Assembly (NCBI GenBank): GCA_029817715.1
Contig: JARUPY010000252.1
Span: forward strand, 1,488,001 to 1,552,000
Direction: 5' to 3'
From: Melastoma dodecandrum
Taxonomy: Eukaryota > Streptophyta > Magnoliopsida > Myrtales > Melastomataceae
Length of the DNA stretch: 64,000 nucleotides
Shown here: piece after piece, positions 21,473-32,724 of the stretch
Numbering within the stretch: position 1 is the stretch's first letter
Layout: every line of letters begins with the position of its first letter
Made by a program: the position numbers and the translations under genes
The notes under the pieces: model-generated
Seen by the model: the letters and a program-made list of their open reading frames with translations, nothing else
What the model was told of the DNA's origin: nothing
The model's database searches: none

Positions 21473-24400
21473 TCAAGGTTGTTGTCTCACTGCCCCCGGA
21501 GGAGCTGTGGGTCTCAGGAAGTCGAAGGTATACGACGTGCCGGCAAACTGGGGGGCCTCGACATAGGGGCTCTGTCAAGCGAAGAAGCAATAAGTGAGGA
21601 TGTGAATGAACATTGGACGAGTCGCTCAAAAGCGGGAGTCCCCATGTGAGAAACTAGATGCTCCTCATCAGACGGGTCTCAGTGTCATTAGCAATACCTC
21701 ACGGAAAAATATCCGGGTGTTGTGCTATTTCTAATCAGGATAACAAGATTTTAAGTGAATGCAAAGGTACCTGGGTGTGAGGTTCTTTGCCAATATGCCA
21801 CTGCTCTTCCATCGATGCTCCAGAAGATGCTTTCGGGTTCCGAGAATCGTTGCTAGATTCACTTCCTCTCAACTTCTCTGTAATCAATGTGTCAGGATCA
21901 TTTCCGTTGATAGACTTCACCCTCTGTGCACAAAACCATTTTCTGAAATCATAAGGTTAAAATGCAGCCCAGTCGACCCATAGAAACAGAGCTCTGCCCC
22001 GAAGCCAACCTGAAAAATCTTCCCAAGAGTTTTCAAACCCTTCGCTCTGGCCCGGAGCTCGTCTTTCCTTGAAGTAGGATCTTGAAGTACCTGCAGAGGT
22101 CGACATATGGCCCGATATGTTCACTAGACAAATAAAGGTGAGAATGAGCTTGTCGGAAAACTTCAAGGAAGACAGACCATTTGACAAACACGAGACAGGG
22201 TGCTCTCGATATCAGCCACATTAAGCTTCCATAACGAATCAATCATCAACTTTTTGTTCGCCTGCATGTACTCCTCGAGCTCTTGTTCTGTGTAATTACC
22301 TTCTTGGTTAAGCTGTTTCTTCATGTCCTCTTGCAGCTGCATCAAGGCAATGGCACCTAGACAGCACAAAGTAAGAAACTTTTTTAGGATTGCCATCTCT
22401 CTCTGTCCAGCCATCTCAAGGCAATATCCCAATAAAAAAACAGTACACAGTTCTGATCACATAAACCTTCTGACAATGATGCACAGATTTTGAAAGGTTC
22501 AACACCATAAGGCAACTCGTGATATGAAGAGAAGTATTGCCAAAGTATCAAGGTGGGATGAAAGTATAGAAAAGACTCTTTATAACAAATGTTCAGACAC
22601 ATAACAGCATCCACTAACCTGTAGCTGCTGTAACCTGAGATTTAATGAAGTGCCCTTTGTTTCTGAACCACTCGGCAACAAATGGCATGCCCAGATATAT
22701 CGCCTTCTTTCCCAGCTCTTTAGCCGCCTGTCTCACATATATGTACCCGATCGTGCTTAACATATCGACCCCATAAGCTGGAAATGGAGAAAATATCTCA
22801 TTAACTAATATAAAGGCTTTATCCTAGAGTGATATCTTTCTTGGATATAAGAAACTACCTGCACCGGAGAGCTTGGAGACTTCAGCTTGAGCATGTTGGA
22901 CAAAATCCTCCTTGCTTTCTTGGACATATTGGTTGAGCCGATCTTTTAGTATCTGAACAAGTTTCTCTTCTCTTTCTTTCTGAACAATCTGTTGTTTGAC
23001 AGTGTCAAAGTCGGTTCAAGAGTAACACAAGAAGTTTGGGGAAAGTCTAATATCCAAGCAGTACTCGCAGCACAAAGTCGCCAAAATGGGGTAATATACA
23101 GCACAACACCCCGACAACAAGAAAAGAATATGATTCTTAAGTTATTCTAACATAACAGAACCAAGCAATTTCATTCCCTGCCTGAAGGTAATTTGGTATT
23201 TTCTAATCCAACAAAGACAGCTCTCCAAAGTTCACCGATCCAATTTGTAACTCTACGTTTACTTTGAAGATCTCCACAACAGCATAATGAACTGAATACC
23301 AGTCATCAGTTCTGACCCCTCAATTCTAAACATGCAGTGCATAGACTAATAGAGAAGCCAAACCAAGGATAATAGGAACCAAAAAAGTCTTCAGCAGAAT
23401 TGAGTTTGTGGAAGGACCTTACCCTCATTTTCTCTTGCACCTTCTTGGTATCGATTTGCTCCCCTTCGGTAAATAAATCGAGAGAAGCCATTGATGCCAT
23501 TGCAAGTTGACCGATATATTCCTCAAAAAGCTCGCTACCAAAAAGCATAGCGAAAATGGCCGCAGGATCAATGATTGCATCGCTGAAACACAAAAGGAAA
23601 AAAAGATTAATAACGCGGGTATAATAATGTCCACTGTGAGAAGTACCCACGTAAATTGAAAAGTTTTCCAACTGAATCTTCTAATGAAGACATACGTGGA
23701 TACTCCTGATTTTCCATGCACATCATATGCCTGCCTTTGTGACGAATCACTCAACACTTGGTAAGCCTCGCCTAGAACCTAGTAAAACAAATTAAAAAGT
23801 TGTAACAGGAGTTGAAGGAATCCAGAATCAATCACTGGGTCCAAGCAAGTCACCTAATTAGGAACCAAAAGAGTAAGATTTCCACTAAAGTTATTAATAA
23901 GGAACATATGCAAGTGCAATAACCATTTGAAACTGATATGATGTACCCCTTCAAGACAAAACTAGTCGAAGTTTGATTCTCATAGCAGCCTATGTCAATA
24001 GTGGCAATATCAGTCATTGGAATTTCCAGTCCCCCAGAAAAAACAAAACATTTATTTTGAGATCAAACTAACTAAATGCAGCAGCCAGGCCAGAGGGTGA
24101 CATCCAAATCCAAATACTTTCCAGCAACTCTTTCCCTCCCAATCCAACTTCTTATGAACAGACGCCCGCAGGGAGCTACTAGCTCACCGTGGTCGAATCA
24201 AGAACAGGAAACCAAAAGTTAAAATATCAGACATGCCTGGAATTTCCGGGCCGCATTGGGATCGTTCGGGTTCTTATCAGGATGAACTTGTCGCGCCTGA
24301 AAACCATCCCAAAGACAAACAAAAATAAATAAAGAAATACTAACGTAAGATTCCATTCGCCAGTAACTAACAGCATTCTCTCCAACTAATTCAGGTGCAA

Positions 24401-24820
24401 TCCTTTTTTCCAAGATCAGCTACCCAACACAACATAAACAATGCCTGCTTAATTAAAACCAAACTCCTCAACAATTGCATGCCAGCCAAAGAACCGCCTC
24501 CTCCTCCAACTCGCCCCTGAATTCCGTAACAAGCAATCTCCAAAACACCCAAGTCAAACCAAACCCATTACCATCACCCCCACATAAACCCTCTCATATA
24601 GAATCCCTTCAATCTCCATCAAAGCCAACCCCCCCCCCCCCAAAAAAAAAAAATTCCAAAAGAATAGGAAAGCCGCGTAGATCCGACGCCCGAAACAACC
24701 GACCCACCAACAATCGGAGGAAAAAGATCCCACCTTGATGTAGTAGGCCTTCTTGATCTCGGATTCAGTGGCCGTAGGGCTAACACCCAGGACGTCGTAA
24801 TACTCCGTTTCCTTCACCAT
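21473..24820 (-). CDS. DnaJ10-type J-domain chaperone (DnaJ-X family)
   Basis: Ten exons give 396 residues: 24820-24734, 24296-24237, 23778-23696, 23582-23423, 22988-22859, 22777-22619, 22356-22178, 22090-22010, 21923-21771 and 21571-21473. J-proteins stimulate Hsp70 ATPase and deliver clients. The J domain opens [20 protein letters not shown], with the catalytic HPD in [16 protein letters not shown]. It is followed by [19 protein letters not shown] and the DnaJ-X region ([79 protein letters not shown]). The end is [18 protein letters not shown] and a Pro-rich tail. The length matches Arabidopsis DnaJ10 (about 398). An upstream in-frame ATG at 24871 is rejected because MVKETEYYD is the family start. 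Intron 2 has a GC donor (CAG|GCATGT at 24237/24236). Confidence 0.93.
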
Positions 24821-27800
24821 CTCAACCCAACCCAGAAAAAAAGAAAAGAAGAAGAACAAATAAAAATTCAAATCGAGCCCAAAAAGAAATAAACTTTTTG
24901 ACCTCCCTCCCCCACCCTTAATCCCAAAATGCCCCCCAAAAAGAAATGCCCGATCCGACGATGCTATGACGCGGACGACAGCGAGAATAGCTTAGCTGTA
25001 ACAACAATGGCCGGGTCAGGGCAGGGGGGGATAAGGAAGGGGGTGGGGGCAGTTCCCTTTGTTCGTTCGACGATGCCTATGACGCCCTTTTGTCCGTATT
25101 CGGGTGATCTAATTATAATAACAGTACGATGTATGCCATGCAGCTTGCTTAATTATTAATCCATCGGGAGTTCCCAAGTTGTTTTATTTACTCAAGTCAA
25201 CTTAAACTTATCGATCGACTGGTCTTCTTTTTTTTTTTTCCGTTGGCCGCCCGGTTTTCGGAAAATCCTAAACCCTAAATTCGAAACTCGACCAATTCGG
25301 ACTCGACCCGAGTAGGACACCTGACTATGGTTTGTGAGTATTCCAACGAGGGTGGCTGCGTACGGTAGTTTTCATCGATTGTTCTTCTTTCAAGATAAAG
25401 AAATTCCCTACTTTTAGCGGAATGTTAAAAAGGATTTGCGATGTGCTGTCCCTTCTTATACATCACGATGCCGACGTGACCAAACATGATCGGTTTTCAT
25501 TATTACTAATGTTGTGTTTGGTTTAATGATTTGTAATAGATTAATAATTTTTTTTACTTTTTTTTATTTCATTTTATTTCCTAAATTTTAAAATAAATAG
25601 AAAAATGAGCATTATCTATTCTATTCTCTTCATCTTCACCTCTTATTCCTTGACTAAACATACCACTTTTTTAAAACAACTCCCTTCTAAATCATATTTT
25701 TTCGTCGCTTTCCATTCCATTTAATCCGAAATTACAACACCAAAAGTGCTATAAGATAAATGATTGTATAAAAAGTGTATGTTCATGTATATTAAAAAGG
25801 TTAATGTCAATAGTAGAATTTGAATAGCTTCTTAAAAATTTCTCGACATCCGTCCAAAGAGAAATACACATTTATGACATGACTCTGAGTCAACTTTTTA
25901 TTTTACTATTAAATTAATTTGTTATATTATTTTACCATGGACTCTTTATGTTTACATTAATTTGGCCAATTTTAAATTTTGTCCGACGAAAGTCAAACAA
26001 CTTCTTAACATGATCTGCGTCCTATAAAAGTATAATCCAACATCTTATTCTCGTGTTCATCAATCTCGTCTTCCACCTTACCACTATAACCGAAGCACAC
26101 AATTGACGCATCATTCAACATTTATCGATTTTGCATATTCTTGACAGCATTAACAATTACCGAGCTTCAGCTTTTAACCCACTTGATTTGGTAATCGAAA
26201 TCTTAAAATAAAAACCGTTTCAATATTATTTTTCCTTTTCTTTCAATTTTTTTCTTTTATAGTCAATAAATGACGGTCTTCTAAGGCCTTGCTTTCTACT
26301 TTCGTGAATTCGAGATTATTTAAGATCAATATAAAAATAAAAGTCGATGAAAAATCTTACAACAAATTAAGCTAAAAAAAAAGTATGAGGTTCAAAATTT
26401 TGCAAATTTTGTTTTCCGGAGGAATGGGACGTGTCGAGGACACGATCCTAATGTTGGGGGAATCAAATCTAAATCTTTATACTAACTAATCTTTTGGAAA
26501 TGGACCCGAGAAGGAGAACGCAATCCCAATGTAAAGATCGTCGTGATGTCATTGTCCAACCAACGAAGGGTGTTGTTGTTGCCTTCTCCCTTTTAAAAGT
26601 CCATGAACACCTTCCCTTTTTTTTTCTTTTAATTTCTATTTTCTATTCTCAGTCATCATCCCCCTTCGAACATTAGTTCACAATTCATTTGTTTATTTCT
26701 CCTTTTTTTTAAATTATTCGAACTTTACTAATAAACAAAAACCGAGGGTTTGGATTGCATGGTCCGGGAAAATGTGAAGACTAGTTGTTTGGATTCCAAC
26801 GTTGGACGGAATCTACGAAGAGCAGTTGGATAAAAACCAGAGTTTATGAGTCCAAGGAGATGATACCATGAAAGTACTTGGATTGAGGCTCGAAAGATTG
26901 CCGCCACACGAAGGATTGCATGAGATATCATTTTGGGACGACGCGAATCGCTTGTGTTTTGTTCGTCGCGAAAATATTTTCGCAAGGCACTCGCTCTCGA
27001 ACTTCCTTAAATAAAAAATCGAGTTCGAATGACCTAAAATTTTTCACATGAACTGACTAATCCTTAATTATTTATCAAGGAAAAAGTTGAATTTACTTCT
27101 CATATAACTCAATTTTTTAAAAGTCGAATTGAGCTCGAGATATTATTTCAGAAATTTCGAAAATGAGTGCCTAAAAATGTGGAATATTCTTGCGACCAAA
27201 ACCTACGGTAGAATAGAGCTCCGAATTGCTTCTAACACGACCTGCAAAATCAGGCCGAAGAATTATGACTTTCCAAATCTCCTCGAATTGTGACCCAGAG
27301 GAGTCGGATGAGGATCCATGTGGTGAGTAAGGAGATTGAATAGGATGAGTAAATGGAAACTCCCCGACTCATTCACATTTATAATTCGATTTCAAAAAAC
27401 GTATGAAACCTTAACAGATGACCTATGACAATGTGTTATGAATATGCTTAGGGGTGAGAGCTCGCTGAGCGAAGCTGTTGTGAGAGGGGATGTATAGCAC
27501 TACCGCTAGTTAGCGGAGCAAGATGTGCATTGAGACACATCCTTTCGTCGCCGAAAATGAGATAATAAGGGGACGAAAATGGAGTGTTCTTTAGATAGAA
27601 TTCGAGGATAAATCTAATGAGATGGCAAGATCATGAATGAAGTAAGCAGTGTGATGAATGTATGCGTAAGGAGCAACTCTTGAATATGGTGAAGTTAACA
27701 ACTAACGGCATTCTATGAAATTTGCTTTCATCCGTCGTTTTCTTTAAAAGACCAATATTTTCAACCAAAGCGTGTTTCCGAATTTTTCCTATTCAGATAT

Positions 27801-28113
27801 TTGGAAAGTTTATGTTATTTACAGCTTTCCAAAGAGAGAAACTCAGGGTTGTTTTCGTTTTCAAAGGAGTTTATGTATACAAGATATATACATCTCGCAA
27901 GCATATTCTAGTCAATATAACCATGACTAGAATCGAGAACGAGAGTTCCTCGGACTCTGTTACAGGATGCATCATCAGACGTTCACCGTCTGCGTGGGTG
28001 CTCAAAAGCCTTTGTTCATCCTGAAACTCCCCCAACCACTAAAAATATCGGGGCCGAATAACTTCTGATGATTTCGTGCCATTCTATGGATGTTTTTTTA
28101 TCTGGTGTCACGA
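24821..28113. other. DnaJ promoter and long AT-rich spacer
   Basis: The first few hundred bases are leader and promoter of the DnaJ gene. A telo-box (AAACCCTAAA) lies at about 25270. From 25.5 to 28.1 kb the sequence is AT-rich and gene-free as far as I can see. A possible MITE lies at 25.5-25.75 kb. The segment around 26.7-27.0 kb is less AT-rich, contains TGATACCATG and a short minus-strand open frame, and could be an old transposon fragment; I cannot assign it. Confidence 0.45.
25510..25752. repeat. Possible MITE
   Basis: The block begins TTGTGTTTGGTTTAATG and ends with CCATTCCATTTAATCCG followed by AATTACAACACCAAAAG. The reverse complement of that end gives CTTTTGGTGTTGTAATT, so the ends are only loosely inverted. 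GTTTGGTTT ends enclosing AT-rich sequence with ATTCCATTCC runs are common in plant hAT or Harbinger-type MITEs. No clear target duplication was found. Confidence 0.25.
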
Positions 28114-31100
28114 TCAAAGAGGGAACTCATTCTGCAAGACGTCCAGGTTCCGAGAATCACAGGCTTCCATCATGTCATCACGCAAGGCGTTGCTGCCAAA
28201 ATGCAGTGGGCTGTGAGATTGCTTCGCAATGGTTTTTTTTAGGGGGTTGGGAATGAGAAAAACCCTTCGCATTATGAGATGAGATTGTCACCTTAACGAG
28301 ATCCTCAAATACTGCCAGGCATTGTCCGCCTTGGGATTCATCACAAGTGCACAGACATAGTACCGGATTGAATCTTCATACATCCCCTGAAGATAAAAAT
28401 ACAAATCGAATTAACTTTTAGAGAAAAAGGAGCGACGTCATGGAAATCTCATGTGTCCTTTGACATCTCGGTTATAGCCGTCTACTGTGTATGGACGATA
28501 AACATACCTGATTCGCATAGCTGATACCCATATTTGTCCATGCACGAACATAGTTAGGCTTCAAATCAAGGGCCTGCAAGATATATAATTTCCATCGTGA
28601 GATGTAAAACTATTCGAACTCAACATAACCATTACCGATGAACAACTGATTACTTGAGTTGATAGCCCACCTTCTGATACGCCAATATTGCATCAGTGCT
28701 TTGGATGCTATTGGCTTGTGTGGCCCCAAGTTTGTTCAACAGAGAGTAATCGTTGGGCTTAAGCTTCAACGCTGTTTGGAAAGACGCAATTGATTTATCA
28801 TACTCTCTCGACAAGTTGTACAACACCCCAAGGATGATGTGCACATCAGCATCCCTGGGAGACATTCGTGAGGCATCCTGGAACAATCTAGCAACCTAAT
28901 TGCAGGATATTGCATTTGCATTATAATAAAATATTTGACAACTGTTGATGATGGTACTTATTAGAGTAGAGACTGCAAATAACTTACATCTGCATGGGAG
29001 AGCACCTCGGGCATAGCGGGAGGTGCCAGTGTTCTGTATTTAGGATGATGGTGTAGCCATCCATACAAGTATCTCAATGCAGCAGCCTTCTCGAGCTCTA
29101 CAACCAAAATGTAGGAATCAAATTTTAAAGTTTTTACCTTCAAGCCAGCCAATAGTCTCCCAGTTAGACTCCAAAACTTAAGAATGTATAAATCTCATGC
29201 AATCAGGCTGGTAGTTCTGTAATCCATTTGACAAAACTCCACAACTAACCGTTAGCATGGCTAACACCAAGGGCAAGAAGAACTTCGAGATTGGTCGGAT
29301 CAGCCTCCTGGGCTTTCATCATGGCCGCAATTGCCTGCAGTTAATCAATAGTCATATCTCGCCTTGACGAAAACCAGCAGCCCTTTACTCATGGGGAAAG
29401 TAAAGACAAAATAACGACTTCGGATGAGAAAAAATGGTATAACCTGTTGGTCATCATCATTCTCCGCATGCGCTATGCCAAGCAGTCTCCAACCTTCGGA
29501 ATTCTCGTGATTTCTAATGACTTCGGCCTCCAAAGCAAGAATTGCTTCACTTAGAACTCCTTTGAGGAAGAGTTCTTGGCCTTCCGTCAATGGATTAGGG
29601 TGACCAACATAGGGGTTCATATCAGAGAACACATAAAGTCCTCTTGAAGAACCAGACTGTCGCTTGGCAGCTATTTGCTCGTTCATAAAGCTGATTGCAC
29701 GACAAAAACAAGAACATCATGAATTATACCACATATAAGTACTATTTCCCTAGCCTGTATGCTTGAAACAATGATTCATAGGCATTCTGGATTAAACTTA
29801 CTCGCTGTACGAATTAGCCCAGTTATCAGCAGTCTTGTCGCCCAAAGTGCCATCAGCAACTTGCTTACCGAATTCATTCGCCCAGTCATTTACATGCAAC
29901 TTGGAGAATTCATTAACCCACTGATCCTTCAAAGGCGTCTTCTGCTCTCTTTCGATGGAAAACTCATTAGCCCATTGGTCAGGACCCTGATGCAGCTGGA
30001 AAAACCACGCTATTAGGTGATTATGATCGGAAACACGACAAGGATTTCTCCATCCACACTTTTTTACCATACAAAAGTATTTCTGCCAATATTAGATAAA
30101 CACATGAATGGACGGAGAAAAAATTCCAAAACGAAAGCATATAATATGTGAGATCTCTGCTGAATCCCACTCACATATTCATTGGCCCAAGAAAGACTTC
30201 CATTCTGCTGCTGCTGAAATTCTGTTGCCCAATCCCCAGGGGTAGGTTTCACTTGGTAATCATCAAATATGAGATCCCCATGACTCATTTTGGGCATGAA
30301 GTGAAGAAACTGGGAATTCTGAATAAACAAAACGAAAAGGAGTCAACGCGTACAAGGACTACCGTGATTTCCATTCACCTATGAGTTCCTTCATATCATC
30401 ATCAAAATATTTCACACCTGAGTCTAGGGTAACAACCTGAAATTTGGGGTCATTTTGTTGAGCCAGAGTGTCAGCAAGCATACGACTCTGCTCCATGGCA
30501 GCCAAGTTAGGTGCCATCACACGTCTACGATGCATGGTGTTCGATAATTGAGAATACTCCTAAACCCATACCAAACCAGTTCATGTGAGAACCAAAAAAT
30601 GAATTGTCCATGTGGGGATATAGCTAGATACTTCAGAAGCAGAAGGGGAAAAAAACCGTTGCTGAGCGGGAAAGGCACCGTGATCTTTCAGAATTATTGA
30701 TGCACAAAGAGAACTTTCATAGTCAATCAAAAGGTAAAATTGAAGTCATATTCCAATGACCCAATACTGATAAGCAAAAATAATGCAGTATGAATCTGAA
30801 TAGTAAATAGAAACATATTCCTGATTAAAACATAATCCCCAATAACCTATATGGGATTGTGATAGACATTCCATTTTCTATCCAGAAAAGTAGGCGATTC
30901 ACGAAAATGTTTTGTTGCAAGAAAATTGTTTTTAACACTCTCTACCAGCTGGAAGCTAAACAATGATCTTGCCTTCTCAAAATCAGAAGCCCAGCCGTCA
31001 GCACCACGCTGTTTCTCAAACGAGTGAACCCAAGCATCGGGATCGTGCATCCTTGTTTGGTCAAATTCGGCAGCCCACGAGTCAACAACCAGCGGTCGAG

Positions 31101-32724
31101 GCTCCCGGAAACCTTGAGACTCATTCCAATAATTCTCAGTCTCCCGAAACCTTCTGGGAAGAAGACCCTTAGTATGAAGACGAACATCGATGTCTAAAGA
31201 TTGCAACAGCATATTCACCTGCAAGAAGTTAGAATATCAACAGAAGAAACTTTTGTGGAAAAAGACATACGATTAAGAAAAAATGGAAGTGACCGAAAGC
31301 TGGAGGAGAAGAAAAATCATGGACGGTAAAGGAAAGAAGCAAGGATGCATAGCTAAAAGATGTTTAAAAAAACCTGTGCATTTATAAAATCTTCACTCTT
31401 TTCAGCAAAAAAGTGCCGTGCCATTATAGTGCTGCGATCCCGTATGCATTGCTTATCACCCTCAGATAAGCCTAACCGAGGGAGCTGAGTAGGACGAAAT
31501 TGCTTCCCGCCACGACTGCTGCCAACAAATGAGTGGAGAAGGCCAGACAGCACCCTTTGCCGTGGCCCTGTCAGACACTCACACGAGTAAGAAACCAAAG
31601 GCTAAAAGAAGATCAATAATATCTAAATTTAAAGAAAGCAATTAATCCAGTGGACATGGTAAAACAGAACTCCTCACAAGACAAGAAAAGCCGATCAACA
31701 ACAGCAGCAACATATGAATGATCCATTAAAAACACTGAAATCTGCTCTGCATGAAAAATTTACAAGCATAGACACCACGTGATGAAACAATTCCAATATT
31801 CCGCAGCCACTGACAAGCATAGACACCACGTGATGAAACAATTCCAATATTCCGCAGCCACTGGCTAAATTTCTGAGGAAGATATCATTATCTGCAGTCA
31901 CCGAGTTGCCTTTCACCAATTATTAACTCATTTTTTTACATTCATATTTTGTGGTGACAAGGAAATTAACAGACCATTATTCACAGTCATGTTTATATTT
32001 CCTTAACGGCCAATCGATTGACAGAGGGGAGACGCACCATCTACTGGCAGCGGAAGCCTAGGATCAGTACCAAACCGCAATTCATGTGGAAAGGAAGGAA
32101 CATTACTCCTCTGTATCTCATTCCAAGCAGCCCCAAGCCCGCCCTGATCAGCGGAGCTAAAGCCGGACAAGAACTCTGAACCCTGACATCATATCCAGTG
32201 ACACCATAATCAGCCAAAACACATTATCATAAACACCAGCAACCGATATCTGGACATGAAGAAGCATCTCAAACCGGAGCATTTGGTGGCAAAACTGACA
32301 GATCTGCCTCAGTCCCCGGCAATTCTCCCAGATGATCGATGCCCTGTCGGAAAACCTGGGAGTCTGATGTCCTAATTGCTGCGGTTGGAATCTCGTTCAG
32401 CCTCTCCTGCTCCAAAATATGCACATACAGTATCATCCATACACCATTGCACTCATCACGGTGCACTAACAAAACCCATAATGCCTAAAACTTCAGCTGC
32501 AGCAGTCCGATTCCTCCTCAACTACCAATTCCACACGCTACCAAAAAAAAAGAAAACGGAAGTGAAACAAGCGAAAACAGAGAACGTAGAAAGCAACAGC
32601 CAACCTGAGTCTTGGAGGAAGAACCGATGAGGGCGTTGGCAAGGGCGCCAAGAGGGTTAACCGAGCCTGAAGAACCTGGAACTACGCAGGCCGCTCCCCC
32701 GATGACCAGCTCCCTCATCGCCAT
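28114..32724 (-). CDS. PEX5: PEX5, peroxisomal targeting signal 1 receptor
   Basis: Fifteen exons, 743 residues (Arabidopsis 728): 32724-32605, 32406-32275, 32182-32038, 31567-31374, 31218-30946, 30559-30437, 30318-30175, 29995-29802, 29690-29444, 29334-29250, 29097-28988, 28895-28671, 28573-28508, 28386-28292 and 28192-28114. PEX5 binds cargo ending in SKL-type signals in the cytosol and carries it to the PEX13/PEX14 dock. The start MAMRELVIGGAACVVPGSSG includes the conserved export cysteine. The N-terminal half has WxxxF/Y motifs (WAAEF, WASDF, WATEF, WANEY, WANEF, WVNEF) for docking. The C-terminal half is the TPR cargo domain (YVFSDMNPYVGHPNPLTEGQ, GWRLLGIAHAENDDDQQ, DADVHIILGVLYNLSREYDK, GMYEDSIRYYVCAL). 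One TPR Trp is Leu (SLLNKLGATQAN). The fifth exon end is uncertain: 30946 (GT donor) or 30973 (AAG|GCAAGA, GC donor). Confidence 0.94.
31762..31863. repeat. Perfect 51-bp tandem duplication in a PEX5 intron
   Basis: The unit beginning ACAAGCATAGACACCACGTG occurs twice without a mismatch, at 31762-31812 and 31813-31863. It lies in the intron between PEX5 exons ending at 32038 and starting at 31567. Each copy carries a CACGTG G-box core. Identity of the copies points to a recent event. Confidence 0.92.

Noticed and set aside
26728..26985. Minus-strand frame with TGATACCATG nearby, possibly retrotransposon
   Set aside because: No LTR, primer-binding site, gag or pol motif visible; left as unassigned spacer.
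28288..28292. Apparent truncation of PEX5 after YLRISLR by a TGA
   Set aside because: The TGA lies in an intron (TTAAG|GTGACA). The next exon at 28192-28114 restores the family C-terminus ending NEFPL.
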